A stretch of 64,000 nt of DNA, from positions 108,202,263 through 108,266,262 of the forward strand of contig CM054059.1 of the NCBI GenBank assembly GCA_028641055.1, in the 5' to 3' direction. Each line of letters starts with the position of its first letter. Position 1 is the stretch's first letter. Of the stretch, positions 34,993 through 46,619 are shown one piece after another. The translations under genes were made by a program, and so were the position numbers. The DNA is from Alopecurus myosuroides (lineage: Eukaryota > Streptophyta > Magnoliopsida > Poales > Poaceae). The notes beneath the pieces were generated by a model. The model made no database searches, was not told the DNA's origin, and saw nothing but the letters and a program-made list of their open reading frames with translations.

Positions 34993-35063
34993 CTAATATA
35001 ATTTACATGACATGGATGGAGAGTTGTAGACTCTCAGATCTTATCAGCTCCTTGTCAAAAGGC

Positions 35064-36125
35064 TTCCACGAAACTGGTAATTATCCTCCATCATCTCAAT
35101 TTCCACTAATTATATATGCCAGAGTAGATAATGTAAGTGTTCTAATAGGTTGCTATTTGAACTTACATGTCGACAGTAAACCAACTGATTTTAAATTGTC
35201 GGTTGGCAAAATACCTTCTGTTTTTTCCTTTTCTTATCATGAATGCATATTTGTCCACCCTAAAGCACATCATATAGCATAGTTAAACACTGATGACTCC
35301 CTAGAACAAAGTTGACCTGCACAAAATAAACTAAGCCAGAAATATAGGTATTCCATAATTGAAAAATACAGAGTATGATTCTTTAAACTACATAAGTGCC
35401 AACTAACTCAAAGTATGATTATCTGGTATGTAACTATTTGCCCTAGCGATGATCCTGATTCATATAAGTCTGCGAGAACGGTAACATCTCCCATTAGATT
35501 TGTCTGCGAGATAGTAAGCAGGAAATTTCAGAACGGATGCGAGAAATTATCTAAGACAAGCAGAGTTAAATAAACCAAAGATTCAGCTGCACTTTCAATG
35601 TTAAAATGTACAAGTTTACACCCTAATAAGTCCACTGGTTGCAATGAGCCAGTGAAAACATAAGATGGTGATTATGTCCCTCTTACTTCCACGAATGATG
35701 CTGAATTTTTCCAAGGATTTCCAAGAATAAATACATATGGTACCTCAAATCCCTACTGATGTTTGCAGGATACTCCATTGCTGTCATCCACTCACATTCC
35801 CCTGTGAAAGAATTTGTCATGACTTGTAAAGAGAGGGAGTGAGGGCAGGGAGGTGGATCATACTGTTGTTTAGCTTCACGTTTAGGCTGATCAATCAGAT
35901 TTTGCAGATCAACACAAGCAGCTTGAATAGCTAGATTTTTCTGACACAGTTCCTGTTATTCTATTGTGAAGGCATTGAGTTTCCAACCAATATTTAGCTG
36001 ACAGAAAACATATTATAAGTTGCATCCAAAGTATGGTTACACTGTACAAGTTTAGGAGAAGAGTTCAACGATACCTTATGAAATTTCTTCTCGTGGTTGA
36101 TAGTTTCGATCTTTCAGAAAACATC
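35064..36125. other. Unique AT-rich DNA, no gene seen
   Basis: This is present only after copy 2. Neither strand shows a frame with recognisable motifs. Copy 3 jumps here directly to the F segment, so the stretch is either ancestral DNA lost from copy 3 or an insertion. Confidence 0.5.
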
Positions 36126-36129
36126 ACCT

Positions 36130-36303
36130 GGCTAGTCCTCCAACAGGTTATTGCATGCACCACTGCCATGAAGAATTCTCCGGTGGCCAACTTGCCGGCG
36201 TCCTTGTACCACAATAGCACGTCCTGCCCGCCCGCCGGCGGCGCCGTCCTCGCAATTCCCACCACCCGTCCTAGCAAGACATGTAGTCCATGAGCGCCGA
36301 CAT
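36130..36303 (-). pseudogene. Frameshifted N-terminal fragment of a clade-D-like protein phosphatase 2C
   Basis: On the minus strand three pieces in three frames line up with the beginning of plant clade D PP2C proteins. From the ATG at 36303 one frame gives MSALMDYMSC and a stop. A second frame gives RVVGIARTAPP, then QDVLLWYKDAGKLATGEF and MAVVHA. A third gives NNLLED and a stop at 36132. In intact members these pieces form one continuous N-terminus (MDY, then LLWYKD, GEFSMAVVQAN and LLED) preceding the catalytic domain. The rest of the phosphatase, including the metal-binding DGHGG motif, is not seen nearby. Family assignment rests on motif memory, not a search. It is not functional and may have been carried by a transposon. 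Confidence 0.6.
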
Positions 36304-36309
36304 CCCCCA

Positions 36310-38660
36310 TTCATGTCGCTATCTCCTCCTTGCAGCTCCTCACCCAGGGACCCCAGGGTAAGGACCAGGAACTCACATCAATCCAAATGAATCATCCAGG
36401 GGAGCTCAAGATGGGCGAGAAGCTTGCGGCGCATGACGGTGGCCGGCCATGTGTGCCGGTCAGCGTCAGGCAGGGCAGCGGATCCAGCCGTGCGTCTCCG
36501 GTCGGGGCGTCATGGCAGCTGTGCGTGGGCGACAGACGGCGTGCAGACGCATCGGGCGGGGATCCTCGACGGCGGCGGCGGCCCTTCTAGGGCATCACAC
36601 GGTAGAGAAAAGAGACGAGCACGTGTTGGGCATATCGATAGAAATTTTTGGGCCTGGCCAAGGGGTAACAACTTGATGGGCTGAGCGATCGAGCAAGCGA
36701 CAGAGCGGACGATGGTGGTCTGGAGTCGGACGTACGTACCTTGAACTCAAATTTAATGGTGGTCGCCGCCGATGGGAGATCCGGGCGGTCCGCCGCGTCG
36801 CCGCCGTTCGGCTCTCTAGGTGTCCCCTCGCGCCGAACTGGAATTGGTTGCTTTCCTGGGGGGGTTCATGATGGCGTCCGCTGTGTCTCCCGATGGTCGT
36901 GTGTGGTGGTGGCCGACGGCGGCGGCATGGGGGTGGCCGACGGGGTGGCGACGGCGAGTCGAGCGAGAGGAAAAGACGAGTCAGGATGGGGAATGTGAGG
37001 GAAATGGTGTTGCCTCGCCGACAGTGCTGGCCCACGCGCTTTTCCTTCCACCATCCCCCCCCCCCCCCCAAGTCGAACCCAACGGGCTGGGTTTCGCCTG
37101 GGTGCGCCGGCGCTATTTGGAGTTCTGGGGGCCTGGCTGGTAGAAAAACGACGCTTTTGGAGGAAAACTGCGCTAATTCGCGTCCTCGGGGGCGCTGGGG
37201 GACAGCTGGAGATGCCCTTACACCCATCATCAAGACGCAAAGGGCAGAGTGGACGACTAAAACTTCAGAGGTCGTGATCTAACTTTGGTTTAGCACAAAG
37301 ATGCTCGTGTTGTAAAAAAAATGGTTCTAGCGATAATTAAGGACATCTCCAACAGTAGACAAGGTTTTCTTCTCTAACTAGACGAAGCTGCGCGCTTCGC
37401 TGCGCCGGTGTTTCGCGCGTCCGTGCACCCTGTGGTCGGTGCGTTGGGCAAGTGTTGCGTCCGTGCACCGTGTGGTCCGCTGCCTGAGGTGGTCTCTGTT
37501 CTGTGCTGTGCTGCATAGCTGGTTGTTTTGCTCGTCTGTAGGCCTGCATGCATGTGCCATGCCTCTGCCTGCTGGTGGTCGGCATCTTAGTGTCCACTGA
37601 CCCACTGACGGTGTATCTGTCGGATAGGTTTCAGTCTAGCCTGGGTGCTTTTGCTTAGGTGTAGGCGTCGAAGTGTGCCTGTGGTGTTGGCTTTAGGGGC
37701 CTATGTTGTTGCGTTTCTGTATGGTAGCTTGTGCTGTTTCACTCTGTATAATATTTTGTAAAGACTGGATGTCTGTCTATGTCCTGCTGCTGTGCCCGTA
37801 AGCTTGTTTGCCTGTCTGCTGGTGGTGTGTTTAAGTTTGGATGTGTGCGCTGCTAACCTTTTTTTATAGATGACGGCACATGTCACTGGAATTGTCCGAG
37901 CTCTACTTTGACACGGGGAAGACTGATAATTGGCGTCGTCCTAGAATGGAGCCGCTCACGCGTCTGTTCTTTCTGGGCTGTTTTAGTTTTATGCAGGGAA
38001 TAATATTGTTGCAGGCCTGATTATCATAGCCTCGCGTCAGCTATTCCGTTTGGCCTATCTCTGTTTTTCTGCCGACCTGTGCTACCGCCGATGTGTGTTC
38101 GTTGGTGCTAGCAAGGGAGGCGGTGACCGCGATGGAAACACTATATGACGGCGCTGTCGTCCACACCGGTGGTGGCGAGGCGGTGTCTTCAGAGGAGCCC
38201 TGATTGGAAAGAAACAACCATAAAAAGAAAGTACACAGAGACAGTTCTTTCTGAAGAGGGATCTGTTAGCTTAAAGTGTTGACTGTCGTGCAGAACGTCT
38301 GGTGGGTGTTCATGTGTGGGGCGACTATCGATCATACACACTGTATCTGGGGAAGTGAGCGTTGAAGATTTTAGTGCCGTTTGTAAGTTTTTTCGTGTTG
38401 TAGAGATGCAAGCATGCATAAGCAAAACAGGCTAGATTTTATAGCGAGATTTCCTACATTATAAGATAGTAGGCAGCCAAATTCTGAACCTTACACAGGT
38501 AGCGACGCTTTTTACATCATAGGATGGTAGACGGGCGAATTCTGAATATTACATAGAGGTTCTAAGAACCTGAGACATCGTGGCAAGTTAGTAGCTACCT
38601 AGATGTTGGAAGGGCGGGCTCAGGCTACGACGGCGCGATCTATCAGCGCGTGGCAATTTA
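36310..38660. other. Unique DNA with GC-rich island, no gene supported
   Basis: 36330-37290 is GC-rich with overlapping open frames on both strands (longest 212 codons on the minus strand at 36595-37233), none with recognisable motifs; it may be a first exon or promoter region. It contains a run of 15 cytosines at 37055-37069. The rest, to 38660, shows nothing recognisable. Confidence 0.4.
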
Positions 38661-38711
38661 TGGGATCATAGCTACTCTGTCAGCTCTAAGGTGGGCGTCA
38701 TGCATGGCTGC

Positions 38712-39719
38712 CTACGCAGGCGAACGGAGGCGCGTGTCCGGCAGGGCTGGGCATGAGTGAACAGCCGGCGCCTTCCCTGGTGAGATGAGATGGCTTGTTT
38801 CCCTGGTGTGTCGATATGTGGAGAGGAATGGATCCAGGTGCTGGGTAGAAGCAGGAGCCTGAAGACGTCTTTTCTGACGGAAACGCAAGTAACAGAAGAG
38901 ATGGAAAAGGCCATCATCAGGCTGAATAAACTGAGCACGGTAGAGCAGCCACGTCCGCAGTGCCCTCACCAACATGCAAAAAAAGAAAATGAACAAAAAA
39001 TTCAGAACGGCGATCCAGCACAGCGGACGCAAGCAAGGGCTGGGCAAACCACACACGGAAACAATCCCAAAACAAAGAGAGAGGCCTAGAACCAAACAGG
39101 CAACCCGCACGAGACAAGGCGCACAAACGCAATCGGCATGAAGAAGAGCAACAGAGGAGAAACGCACGGCAGCACCTGCCACACCACGAAGGGACAAACC
39201 AGCGAACCGAGAAAAAGCAAAGGAATCAAACGAACCCCATCGAAAAATATCCATGGCCACAACCCAATCCGCCGCAATCCATGGCCACCCCTTCCCCCAA
39301 TACAGGAAGAGGAGAGAACAAACCAGCAGGGGAGCGAAGGCAGCAGGGAACGCACGCACCCAGCAGCGACGACGGCGAGCGATCCAGCCGGCGAAGAACA
39401 CAAGAAGGCGGCGCCGACCAGATCCGTCCGGATAAAACGAGGAGAGGAAAACCGGACAGAGAAAAGGTAAAGTAACGATTCCCCCCACCGGGCACAGAAG
39501 AAACGCGTCGTGCAAGGCCGCAGAAGCAAGACAGACTGACTGACAGCGGGGCCCACAAAGAGAAAAGGGCCACCAAGCAGAGGGTAACGATGGCGAAGCC
39601 TGGAAAGAAAGACGCGGGCACGCGTGCAACGCAGCGGCTGCACACGTCAGCGAGGCCAGAAGGGCCCACAATCCAGGGACAGCAAGCATGGCAAATCGCT
39701 GAGAGCCCTCCTTGGACAC
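38712..39719 (-). other. Long open frame of unknown status (335 codons)
   Basis: The frame is rich in Cys, Leu, Phe and Arg, reflecting a purine-rich plus strand. Hydrophobic runs such as VLNFLFIFFFCMLVRAL look like membrane segments, but overlapping frames of 185 and 147 codons on the same strand are equally open. The composition is like untranslated, low-complexity grass DNA. I recognise no family and consider it more likely a chance frame than a gene. Confidence 0.2.
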
Positions 39720-39759
39720 CAGGCTTAAAGCCTTAGAGGAATACTCCGGATGCCATCTA

Positions 39760-39882
39760 CTCCCTCCGTTCGGAATTAGATGACTTGTGTTTGTCTAAAT
39801 AGGGATGTATCTATATATTAAAAGATGTCTAGATACATCTCTATTTATACAAATACAAGTCATCTAATTCTGAAACGGAGGA
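39760..39882. mobile_element. Stowaway MITE upstream of F-box gene 3
   Basis: Begins CTCCCTCCGTTCGGAATTAG, ends with the inverse (CTAATTCTGAAACGGAGGA), flanked by TA. It lies about 310 bases before the TATA box of the third F-box gene. Confidence 0.85.
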
Positions 39883-40191
39883 TAACAAAAAAAATCGTGA
39901 GGTACAACAATAAACATCTCGGACAAAAAGTGTACAACAATAAGTCAGTAAGTCAAGTGAAACTATCGATGATGGTCAACAGCGTGAGCTCGCGACTGTC
40001 AAGATCGAGCTCTCGCAAGATTTTTTTTTTCCCGTGCTCTGAATCAACGTACCATTGCTAAAGCTAAATTAAACTTGAGCCTTAAACTTGCATATCTCAA
40101 TCTATCCGAGTCAGGGTGGGATAGCAGTAGCACCATGAACGGGCCTGCTGCTAGGGCCCGACTCGGATTGGCTGTCCGATTCTCTGTACCA

Positions 40192-40197
40192 TATATA
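40192..40197 (+). promoter_or_regulatory. TATA box of F-box gene 3
   Basis: CCATATATAC, as in copies 1 and 2. Homology to the other two upstream regions begins only around 40130, so the distal promoter of gene 3 is different. Confidence 0.6.
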
Positions 40198-40348
40198 CAT
40201 GGCGCGCGTGCGACCTGTCTCGCAGACAGAACCACCAATCCAAACCGCAAGAGTTCAACACCACGCCATGGGAGAAGTTTTGTCCACCACCGCCGCCGTC
40301 TACTCGGCTGTCAGGGCGACCAACAACTACGCGCCGCCACGGCAGTTA

Positions 40349-41707
40349 ATGGCTCAAGACGCTTCAGCTGCCGATTGGTCTGGCCTCCCGGAGGACCTCC
40401 TGCTCATCGTCATGGCGGCGCTGGATGTCCGTAGCCTCGCCTGTTCCGGCGCCGTCTGCAAGTCCTGGCGTGACACCTGCAACACCTTCCGCCTCCCCGC
40501 GCTGAAGCAATCTCCCTGCCTGCTCTACGCGTGCGACGAGTACGGGCCCAACGACGGCGCTCTCTACTGCCCGTCCATGGACGCCACGTTCCGCGTACCC
40601 TTTCCGGGGCCTCCGCACCAGAAACGGGGCTTCGTCTTCTCGTGCCACGGCTTGGTGTTCACCACAGACGAGGCCGGCAACCCCTACCTCTTTAACCCCA
40701 TCACCGGTGCCCAGGCCGCGCTGCCGCCGCTCAACACGCTCAGAAGCATCTGCAATGAGAACCGTTTTGATACCTATTTTGACGATGAGGGCAAGCACGT
40801 CTACGAGGCTCACCCAGACGATCCGTCCTCGAGGCCGCACGTCGTCTGGGCACGCCGTTCAGAGTATATCCGGGCCGCCATCTCTCCCGCCGCCGAGCTG
40901 GACGCATGCACCGTCCTCATCGTGCACGATCCCGGGTGCGGCCTCTCGTTCGCCAGGCCGGGCGACAAGACCTGGACATTGCTCTCTAATGATACTTTCA
41001 TCTGCGATGTTCTTTATAATGACAAGGACGGCTTGTTCTACATTCAACATTCGCGGGGTTCCATCTGTACATTGGATCTCAGTAATCCTTCCCCTTCTAT
41101 GACCATGATCATGGGTCCCGTGGTAACACAGTACATTGCTGCTCTCTACCTCGCGCTCACGCCATCGGGTGAGCTCCTGCAGGTGTGGAGGATGCGAGAT
41201 TACATAAGTCAGCCACTCAAGAATCGGTTGACTCGCCACCACATAGCCCCATATGTGCTCGAAGAAGACGGCATACATTTCGCCAACAAAGATGTAAGCG
41301 ACGAAGAGCATGTTGGTCAAGGGAGAAACGAGGACGAAGAAGACGAGCTCAACGGAGCCGACCTCGAAGAACACCAAATTGAGCAGGTCAGCACAACCGA
41401 GCTCCTGGTTTTCAAGGTTGACACGGACACACAGGAGCTGGTGGAGCTTAGGGACATTGGAGGGCATGCGTTATTCCTTGGGTCCAATGCCACCGTGTGC
41501 CTTCCGATCCGGGACATTTCGCTATTGGAACCAAACTGTGTCTATCTCACGGACGACGCCCATTCCCCGATCCATGTGCTGTCACGAGAAGATCTTCATA
41601 TCTGGAACATGAAGAAGAGGAGTCTGCAGAAGCTTGGTGAGGCGTGGCCAAACGTGCATCCTTGGTTAAATGTACCGGTTCCAATTTGGATCACACCAAG
41701 GTTTTAG
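40349..41707 (+). CDS. F-box/DUF295 protein, copy 3
   Basis: 452 residues from the ATG shared with the other copies. Relative to copy 1 numbering it carries R33C, A44T, H64D, S85P, Q173E and L222V, and its N-terminus reads MAQDASAAD, one residue shorter; everything after residue 222 is identical. R33C and A44T fall within the F-box (about 11-50), so SKP1 binding could differ. A second in-frame ATG at 40268, in strong context (GCCATGG) and downstream of the TATA box, is specific to this copy (ACG in copies 1 and 2); starting there gives 479 residues. The open frame to 40199 begins next to the TATA box and is unlikely to be transcribed. The frame is intact and the gene is probably functional. 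Confidence 0.88.
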   Translation: MAQDASAADWSGLPEDLLLIVMAALDVRSLACSGAVCKSWRDTCNTFRLPALKQSPCLLYACDEYGPNDGALYCPSMDATFRVPFPGPPHQKRGFVFSCHGLVFTTDEAGNPYLFNPITGAQAALPPLNTLRSICNENRFDTYFDDEGKHVYEAHPDDPSSRPHVVWARRSEYIRAAISPAAELDACTVLIVHDPGCGLSFARPGDKTWTLLSNDTFICDVLYNDKDGLFYIQHSRGSICTLDLSNPSPSMTMIMGPVVTQYIAALYLALTPSGELLQVWRMRDYISQPLKNRLTRHHIAPYVLEEDGIHFANKDVSDEEHVGQGRNEDEEDELNGADLEEHQIEQVSTTELLVFKVDTDTQELVELRDIGGHALFLGSNATVCLPIRDISLLEPNCVYLTDDAHSPIHVLSREDLHIWNMKKRSLQKLGEAWPNVHPWLNVPVPIWITPRF

Positions 41708-41809
41708 CTACCGGTGTGTAAAACATGCATTCCCTTGTTCCTAAATAGAAGATGTTTTAACTTTTTCTACATCCACAGATGTCTACATGTATCTAGCCAA
41801 CTTTTAGTA

Positions 41810-41912
41810 CTCCCTCCGATCCATATTAATAGGTGGTGAAGTGGATGTATCTAGACATGTTTTATTGCTAGATACATCCACTTCAGCACCTATTAATATG
41901 GATCGGAGGGAG
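41810..41912. mobile_element. Stowaway MITE in the F-box 3' flank (copy 3 only)
   Basis: 103-base palindrome starting CTCCCTCCGATCCATATTAA and ending in its inverse, flanked by TA inside the TA microsatellite. Sequence differs from the MITE at the same place in copy 1, so the two insertions were independent. Confidence 0.9.
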
Positions 41913-42793
41913 TATATATATATATATATTCACTTATATTAGTGTGTATCTAGTCAATATGAACAATAGCTGCAACATCTTATATTTAGGAACGGAGGGA
42001 GTACTAAATTTGAAGATTTCGTCCAAAATTATGTGATTTATTTATATGCTTGAAATTAATTTATTAACTCTGTGATTTTGGTGATCCCCTTCCCAGTAAT
42101 TCCCTCGTCCCCACCCTTTGCTAGCTAAGCACAGGCCTAAACTTTTTAGCCTAAATACCATGCGCAATTTGGTTTAGATAGGGAAAATTTGGTAATTAGC
42201 CCCAACCAGCCATTCTTACACAACGAGCCGACCCCTAGAGGTTCTACTCTACCTCCGCCAGCATGTGTATACATTCAGTCATACTAGATGTTACGAAAAC
42301 TTAGACACTGGAACAAGAAGAAGCGTTTTTTTTCATGACTATTCGTGCTTAGAGGTTGTATGAGCCATGTACGTACGAAAAGAGAATTTAGAATTTTTTT
42401 TAAGGGAAACTATTGTATCTGTTTTCGTTAGTGTTTCCCGGACAGTACTGTGGTGTATTAAAAACACTGTCGTTGTGTTTTTTGTTTTTCTTTGCACAAT
42501 CATTTTATATGTCGAGGTTAGATTCGGCGCTTTGTTTTGTACGCTACCTACAATTACCAAATACAAAAAGACATTCTCGTTTAAGAACTTAGCCTCGGAT
42601 TAGTAAGTCACTTAAAATTTGTATAAGTGTTCTAGTAAATAATATTCACGTAATCTTGTATCCAAGTTCCAGTAAAAATGAAAAGAACTGGTATAAAGGT
42701 GCAACATGACATTCCGTTGCACCACTAGAAGGGCATGTTGTGCTTATGTAGGTAGATGTTACGCCTGCGAGAAACCCACGTATTTTAATAATA

Positions 42794-42821
42794 CTAGTTG
42801 AATGCCCATGCGTTGCTACGG
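42794..42821 (-). mobile_element. Helitron 3' terminus, copy 3
   Basis: CTAG end as at 14310; one stem base is changed (GCCCATGCG), consistent with an old, decayed insertion shared by all copies. Confidence 0.6.
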
Positions 42822-43531
42822 ATGTCGAAAAACAATATACGACTCGATCAAAGTAGTACAATGTGCAATTTCCTATACCACCAGGGTCTCTATTGTGAGT
42901 ATGTATATATTCGGGGTCTCTACTGTGAGTATGTATCTATTTCTGATCATATAAGTGTTCATTCCCACATCATGCTCTCACAACACAATAATATCTATTA
43001 CATGAACTAATTCAATTTGTTTGGGATTATAATTATGTGAATTATACATATAAAGGTGGAACAATAAATTTAATCAGAAAAGAGTACATGACAGAGCAAT
43101 CTATAATTTGCAAGTTTCAATGATTCATATTTAAGTGAGGTGCCAAATAAAAAATGAAAACACAAACGAAACATTCCCATTGAACTAAATTCGTGTGGTC
43201 CATTTTGGGTGGTCCTTTGGACTGAATTTGAACAAAAATAAGAAAATAATTTTTTTTGCTTAGCTGAACCATAATTTTTGAATCATATGTACTATAAATC
43301 TGAACAGCTGAGTTTTGATTTTTATTTGAATAATCAATACAATTTTGAGCCTGTGGAAGAGAAAACAGAGCTTTGCCCAAACAATTACAGAAGCAGTGTA
43401 CTCAATGTTTTTAACAAATATAATTGTACTGCCTTGATACATAATAAGTGACAACAGTTTTGGCAGTAGCAAATACGGAGTATATCTAACAACAACAAAG
43501 TTTAAGCCTATGACGTAAATCTGCTACTCAC

Positions 43532-44784
43532 CAAGCCACGAGCAAACACACAAAAGAAAAATCCGCGTAACCCCGGACATCACCTCTGACTTCATGCTTG
43601 CCATTGTCGATCCTCCTTGCCCCTTAAGCCGCTAGTCTAGCACTGGCTGCCGCTCCTCCTTGCCGCTCCGGCGTGCTCACTGCTTCTCCATGCTTGCTGC
43701 TGCTTGTTGATCGTTAAGTAAGAAGGTCGTCGGCCAGCGCACAAGTGAAGAGGTCACAATCCAACACCAGCTAAGGTTGGTGTCCCATTCAGCCACTGAT
43801 TGAGCTGCGCCTCCATGAGAAGACAGAGAGAAGGAAAATTAGCAGAACGGTCAAGTTATTTGGGACATGTAAGGATTATATTAAGAAACAGTAAAAAAAC
43901 TGAACCACCTATGCCAGCCTGGAATTTTTTTTTAAGTGAACAATATAAATACCACATGTCTTGATTTTACAGAAGTTCAAAAGTATCACGACAATGATGG
44001 CTATAATATTACTTTTCAGATTTCAATGACACCTTCTTGTACATGCCAATTTACAACATCAGGTCGCCTCGGCATCTCACATGAAAAAAAAATTAGATCA
44101 AAGAGCAGTTCCTCGAAGCCCCTGGGGGTTTGAGTTGAGGTATTTCTCCAGCTAGTAGGCTGGATTGGCACACCCTTTTGCTCATCTATAGCTCAGTTTC
44201 AGAACGAAAACAATTAGAACAGGCCAACGTGTCCATGGGACTACAACATTGTTTTAATCATTTCAGTGCCTACGCAAAACCTAAGAGAAACCGTGTTATT
44301 TAGGATCTGTAGCATAAATGTGGCCTAAGAAATATATGAACTCTACGAAGTAGTAGAATAAAAGAAACATAAGTTGCTGATGTAATCTTTGAGGTTCATG
44401 ATCTCATCCTACACATTTTGTAGGATCAAAGCAAATAATAAAATTTCAGTGCTAGTGTATTCTCTATTTAGTAGACAATTTCATGTTCATAGCTAGCTCA
44501 AATGACATTTAATAATTAATATACAATTCCAACGTATCTGTAATCCCATGTTTTTGCGTTGTTTATAATACTAATTCAGTTTCTCTCAAGATGTCAAGAA
44601 CACAAATACTTTCACGGAAACATACAATTCCAATGTTCCAAACAGGACCTGTTCTTCTCTTTACCACAAGATTTGTTTTGTGCTGCCAATCAATTACCTT
44701 GATGGAACTGGCGACCACGGTCCTCTCCTGGCCAAGGAGCGCCACCTACATAGCCAGTGACCACAGTGAAGGAGGTGTCACCAG
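43532..44784 (-). other. Exon-like segments of D, copy 3
   Basis: Counterparts of the copy 1 segments: 44698-44784 with acceptor and donor conserved, and a GTGAGT donor after 43532. No family recognised. Confidence 0.3.
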
Positions 44785-45472
44785 CTAATATAATTTACAT
44801 GACATGGATGGAGAGTTGTAGACTCTCAGATCTTATCAGCTCCTTGTCAAAAGGCCAGGTACTCACCATTCGTATCTGCCTATGCCTATGCCTACGCCTC
44901 GCCAAGCCCAAGTCACAAGTCACGCGAACCCGCACGCGGCTCTAGTGATGATGGCCTTATATTTATAGGGAGAGCTTGGGTTCTAGAAAGTAAGATGGGG
45001 AAGTGGCTGCTCTTTTCTTCTATTCCGTTGCTTCAGCTAGGAGAGAATGAACAGTCCAGATTTGCTTGAGTTGGGAGAGAATGAACCGTCTAGATTTAGC
45101 GTCTCATGGATCGATGACATGGCACCGTGAGCTGATCTTACAGAAGAGAATGAACCGTCCGGATGGAGCTGTCTCGTGGATCGGTGACCTGGCATGCATG
45201 ACGTACCAAGAAATCTGGTCACGGAGGGAATCGGGGACAATGGAAAGAACTCTCCATGCATGTCTAGGACTGAGTCAGAGGATGTTGGGCTGCAGTAAAT
45301 GAGATACGGGAGTTGTGCTTCTTCTTGGGAGGGAATGAACGGTCCAGATTGAGCATGTCTTGGATTGGTGACATGGCGCAGTGAATGAACCGTCCTGATG
45401 GAACATGTTGTGGATTGGTGACCTGCCACAGTGAGTTGACTCTTCCAAACTGCTTGAATGCTGTACCTAGTA

Positions 45473-45708
45473 CTACCTCCGTTCCTATGAATAAGGCGCA
45501 CGCGCATTCCAAGACAAACTTTGACCAAATGATTTGAGTAATAATATCTTAACTATATAGTGCAAATTTGACATTGTTAGATTCGTCTTGAAAAACACTT
45601 TCTAATGATATTGATTTTATACCAAATACTATTATATATGTGGATTAATTTTTGGTCAAAGACAAATCTCCAAAAGCGTGCGCGCCTTATTCATTGGAAC
45701 GGAGGGAG
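45473..45708. mobile_element. Stowaway MITE with empty site in copy 1
   Basis: A 236-base element with ends CTACCTCCGTTCC and GGAACGGAGGGAG and TA on both sides. The matching site in copy 1 (17754-17755) has a single TA in GTACCTAGTAATCAA. Subterminal inverted segments (AATAAGGCGCACGCGC and GCGCGCCTTATT) extend the palindrome. Confidence 0.9.
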
Positions 45709-46619
45709 TAATCAACTGACGAGAGGAATCCCGGACGATGGAGCATGTCTAGGACTAAGTCAGTGAAGTGACAGAAATAATTGCTTTCCAATCATTTAAC
45801 CTTTTTCTCTGGGATTTGGACTCATGGTCTCATTAATGATTCGTTGGAATTCTAGAGCTCCATGTGATGACATGTTTTAAAATAAGACAGGTATTGTACT
45901 TCTTAAATTATAGTCAGGAATCTCCACATCGCCCCATGTATGTTTCCGCCTCGCTTAGGGCTGCCGGTGGAGCCGAATAACTCATGTTCGTCTATGTTCA
46001 TCTTGGTCCATAGTTGATCCTTGTTATCATCTACCAAGAATGAAGCACGCATCATAATTACCTACTAGAAAGAGCAGGAGTTCTTTAGTGAAAATATCTA
46101 GCTGTAATTATACAATATATGATATGCTTAACTAGTAAGAAGCACATTCGATGCCTGCTGTCTCAAAAGAAAAGAAAGAAAATACTAGACAATTTTTTCA
46201 TTTTGATGATTGTTTCCCAAGAATAAATCATGCCTAGCTTCCTTGGAACGCAATAAAATTCTACAAATTTGGCATGACCTTGCCTATTTTTTTGAAGATT
46301 TAGCAAATGGATTGAATAAATATACCGACTTTACACACAAATGCAACAAACTAGCCAGCCAACCATCTACAAGTTTAACTAGCCGAGAAATGACGCAGCT
46401 TAAGATTACAAACAAAACTCTTAAAACTTGCGTACATCTGACCAGATAAATGTTATTACAAGACTTGAAACAAGACCACATTACATAAGCATATATCCCA
46501 ACAGTAGACGCTCTACCGCAAGAGCCGGAACAAACAAAATCAAATGGAACATCGGGTCAGCTAGGGACACGGCCGGACTTATACCCGTGGGAATCAGGAA
46601 AGCACAACAAACACGCCAT

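Larger units (their letters stand above)
18814..35063 (+). repeat. Segmental tandem duplication, copy 2
   Basis: This copy matches copy 1 from its first base, apparently without a base change through the F-box gene except for 15 inserted bases at 19861-19875 (itself a small tandem duplication). After 32086 differences become frequent. It follows copy 1 until 35015, and then follows copy 3 alone until 35063 before entering unique DNA. Confidence 0.95.

Noticed and set aside
37055..37069. Cytosine run as a functional element
   Set aside because: A simple homopolymer that may also be a sequencing artefact; no supporting context.
36595..37233. 212-codon minus-strand frame as a gene
   Set aside because: Low-complexity Arg/Pro/Ser composition, equally long frames on the opposite strand, no motif.
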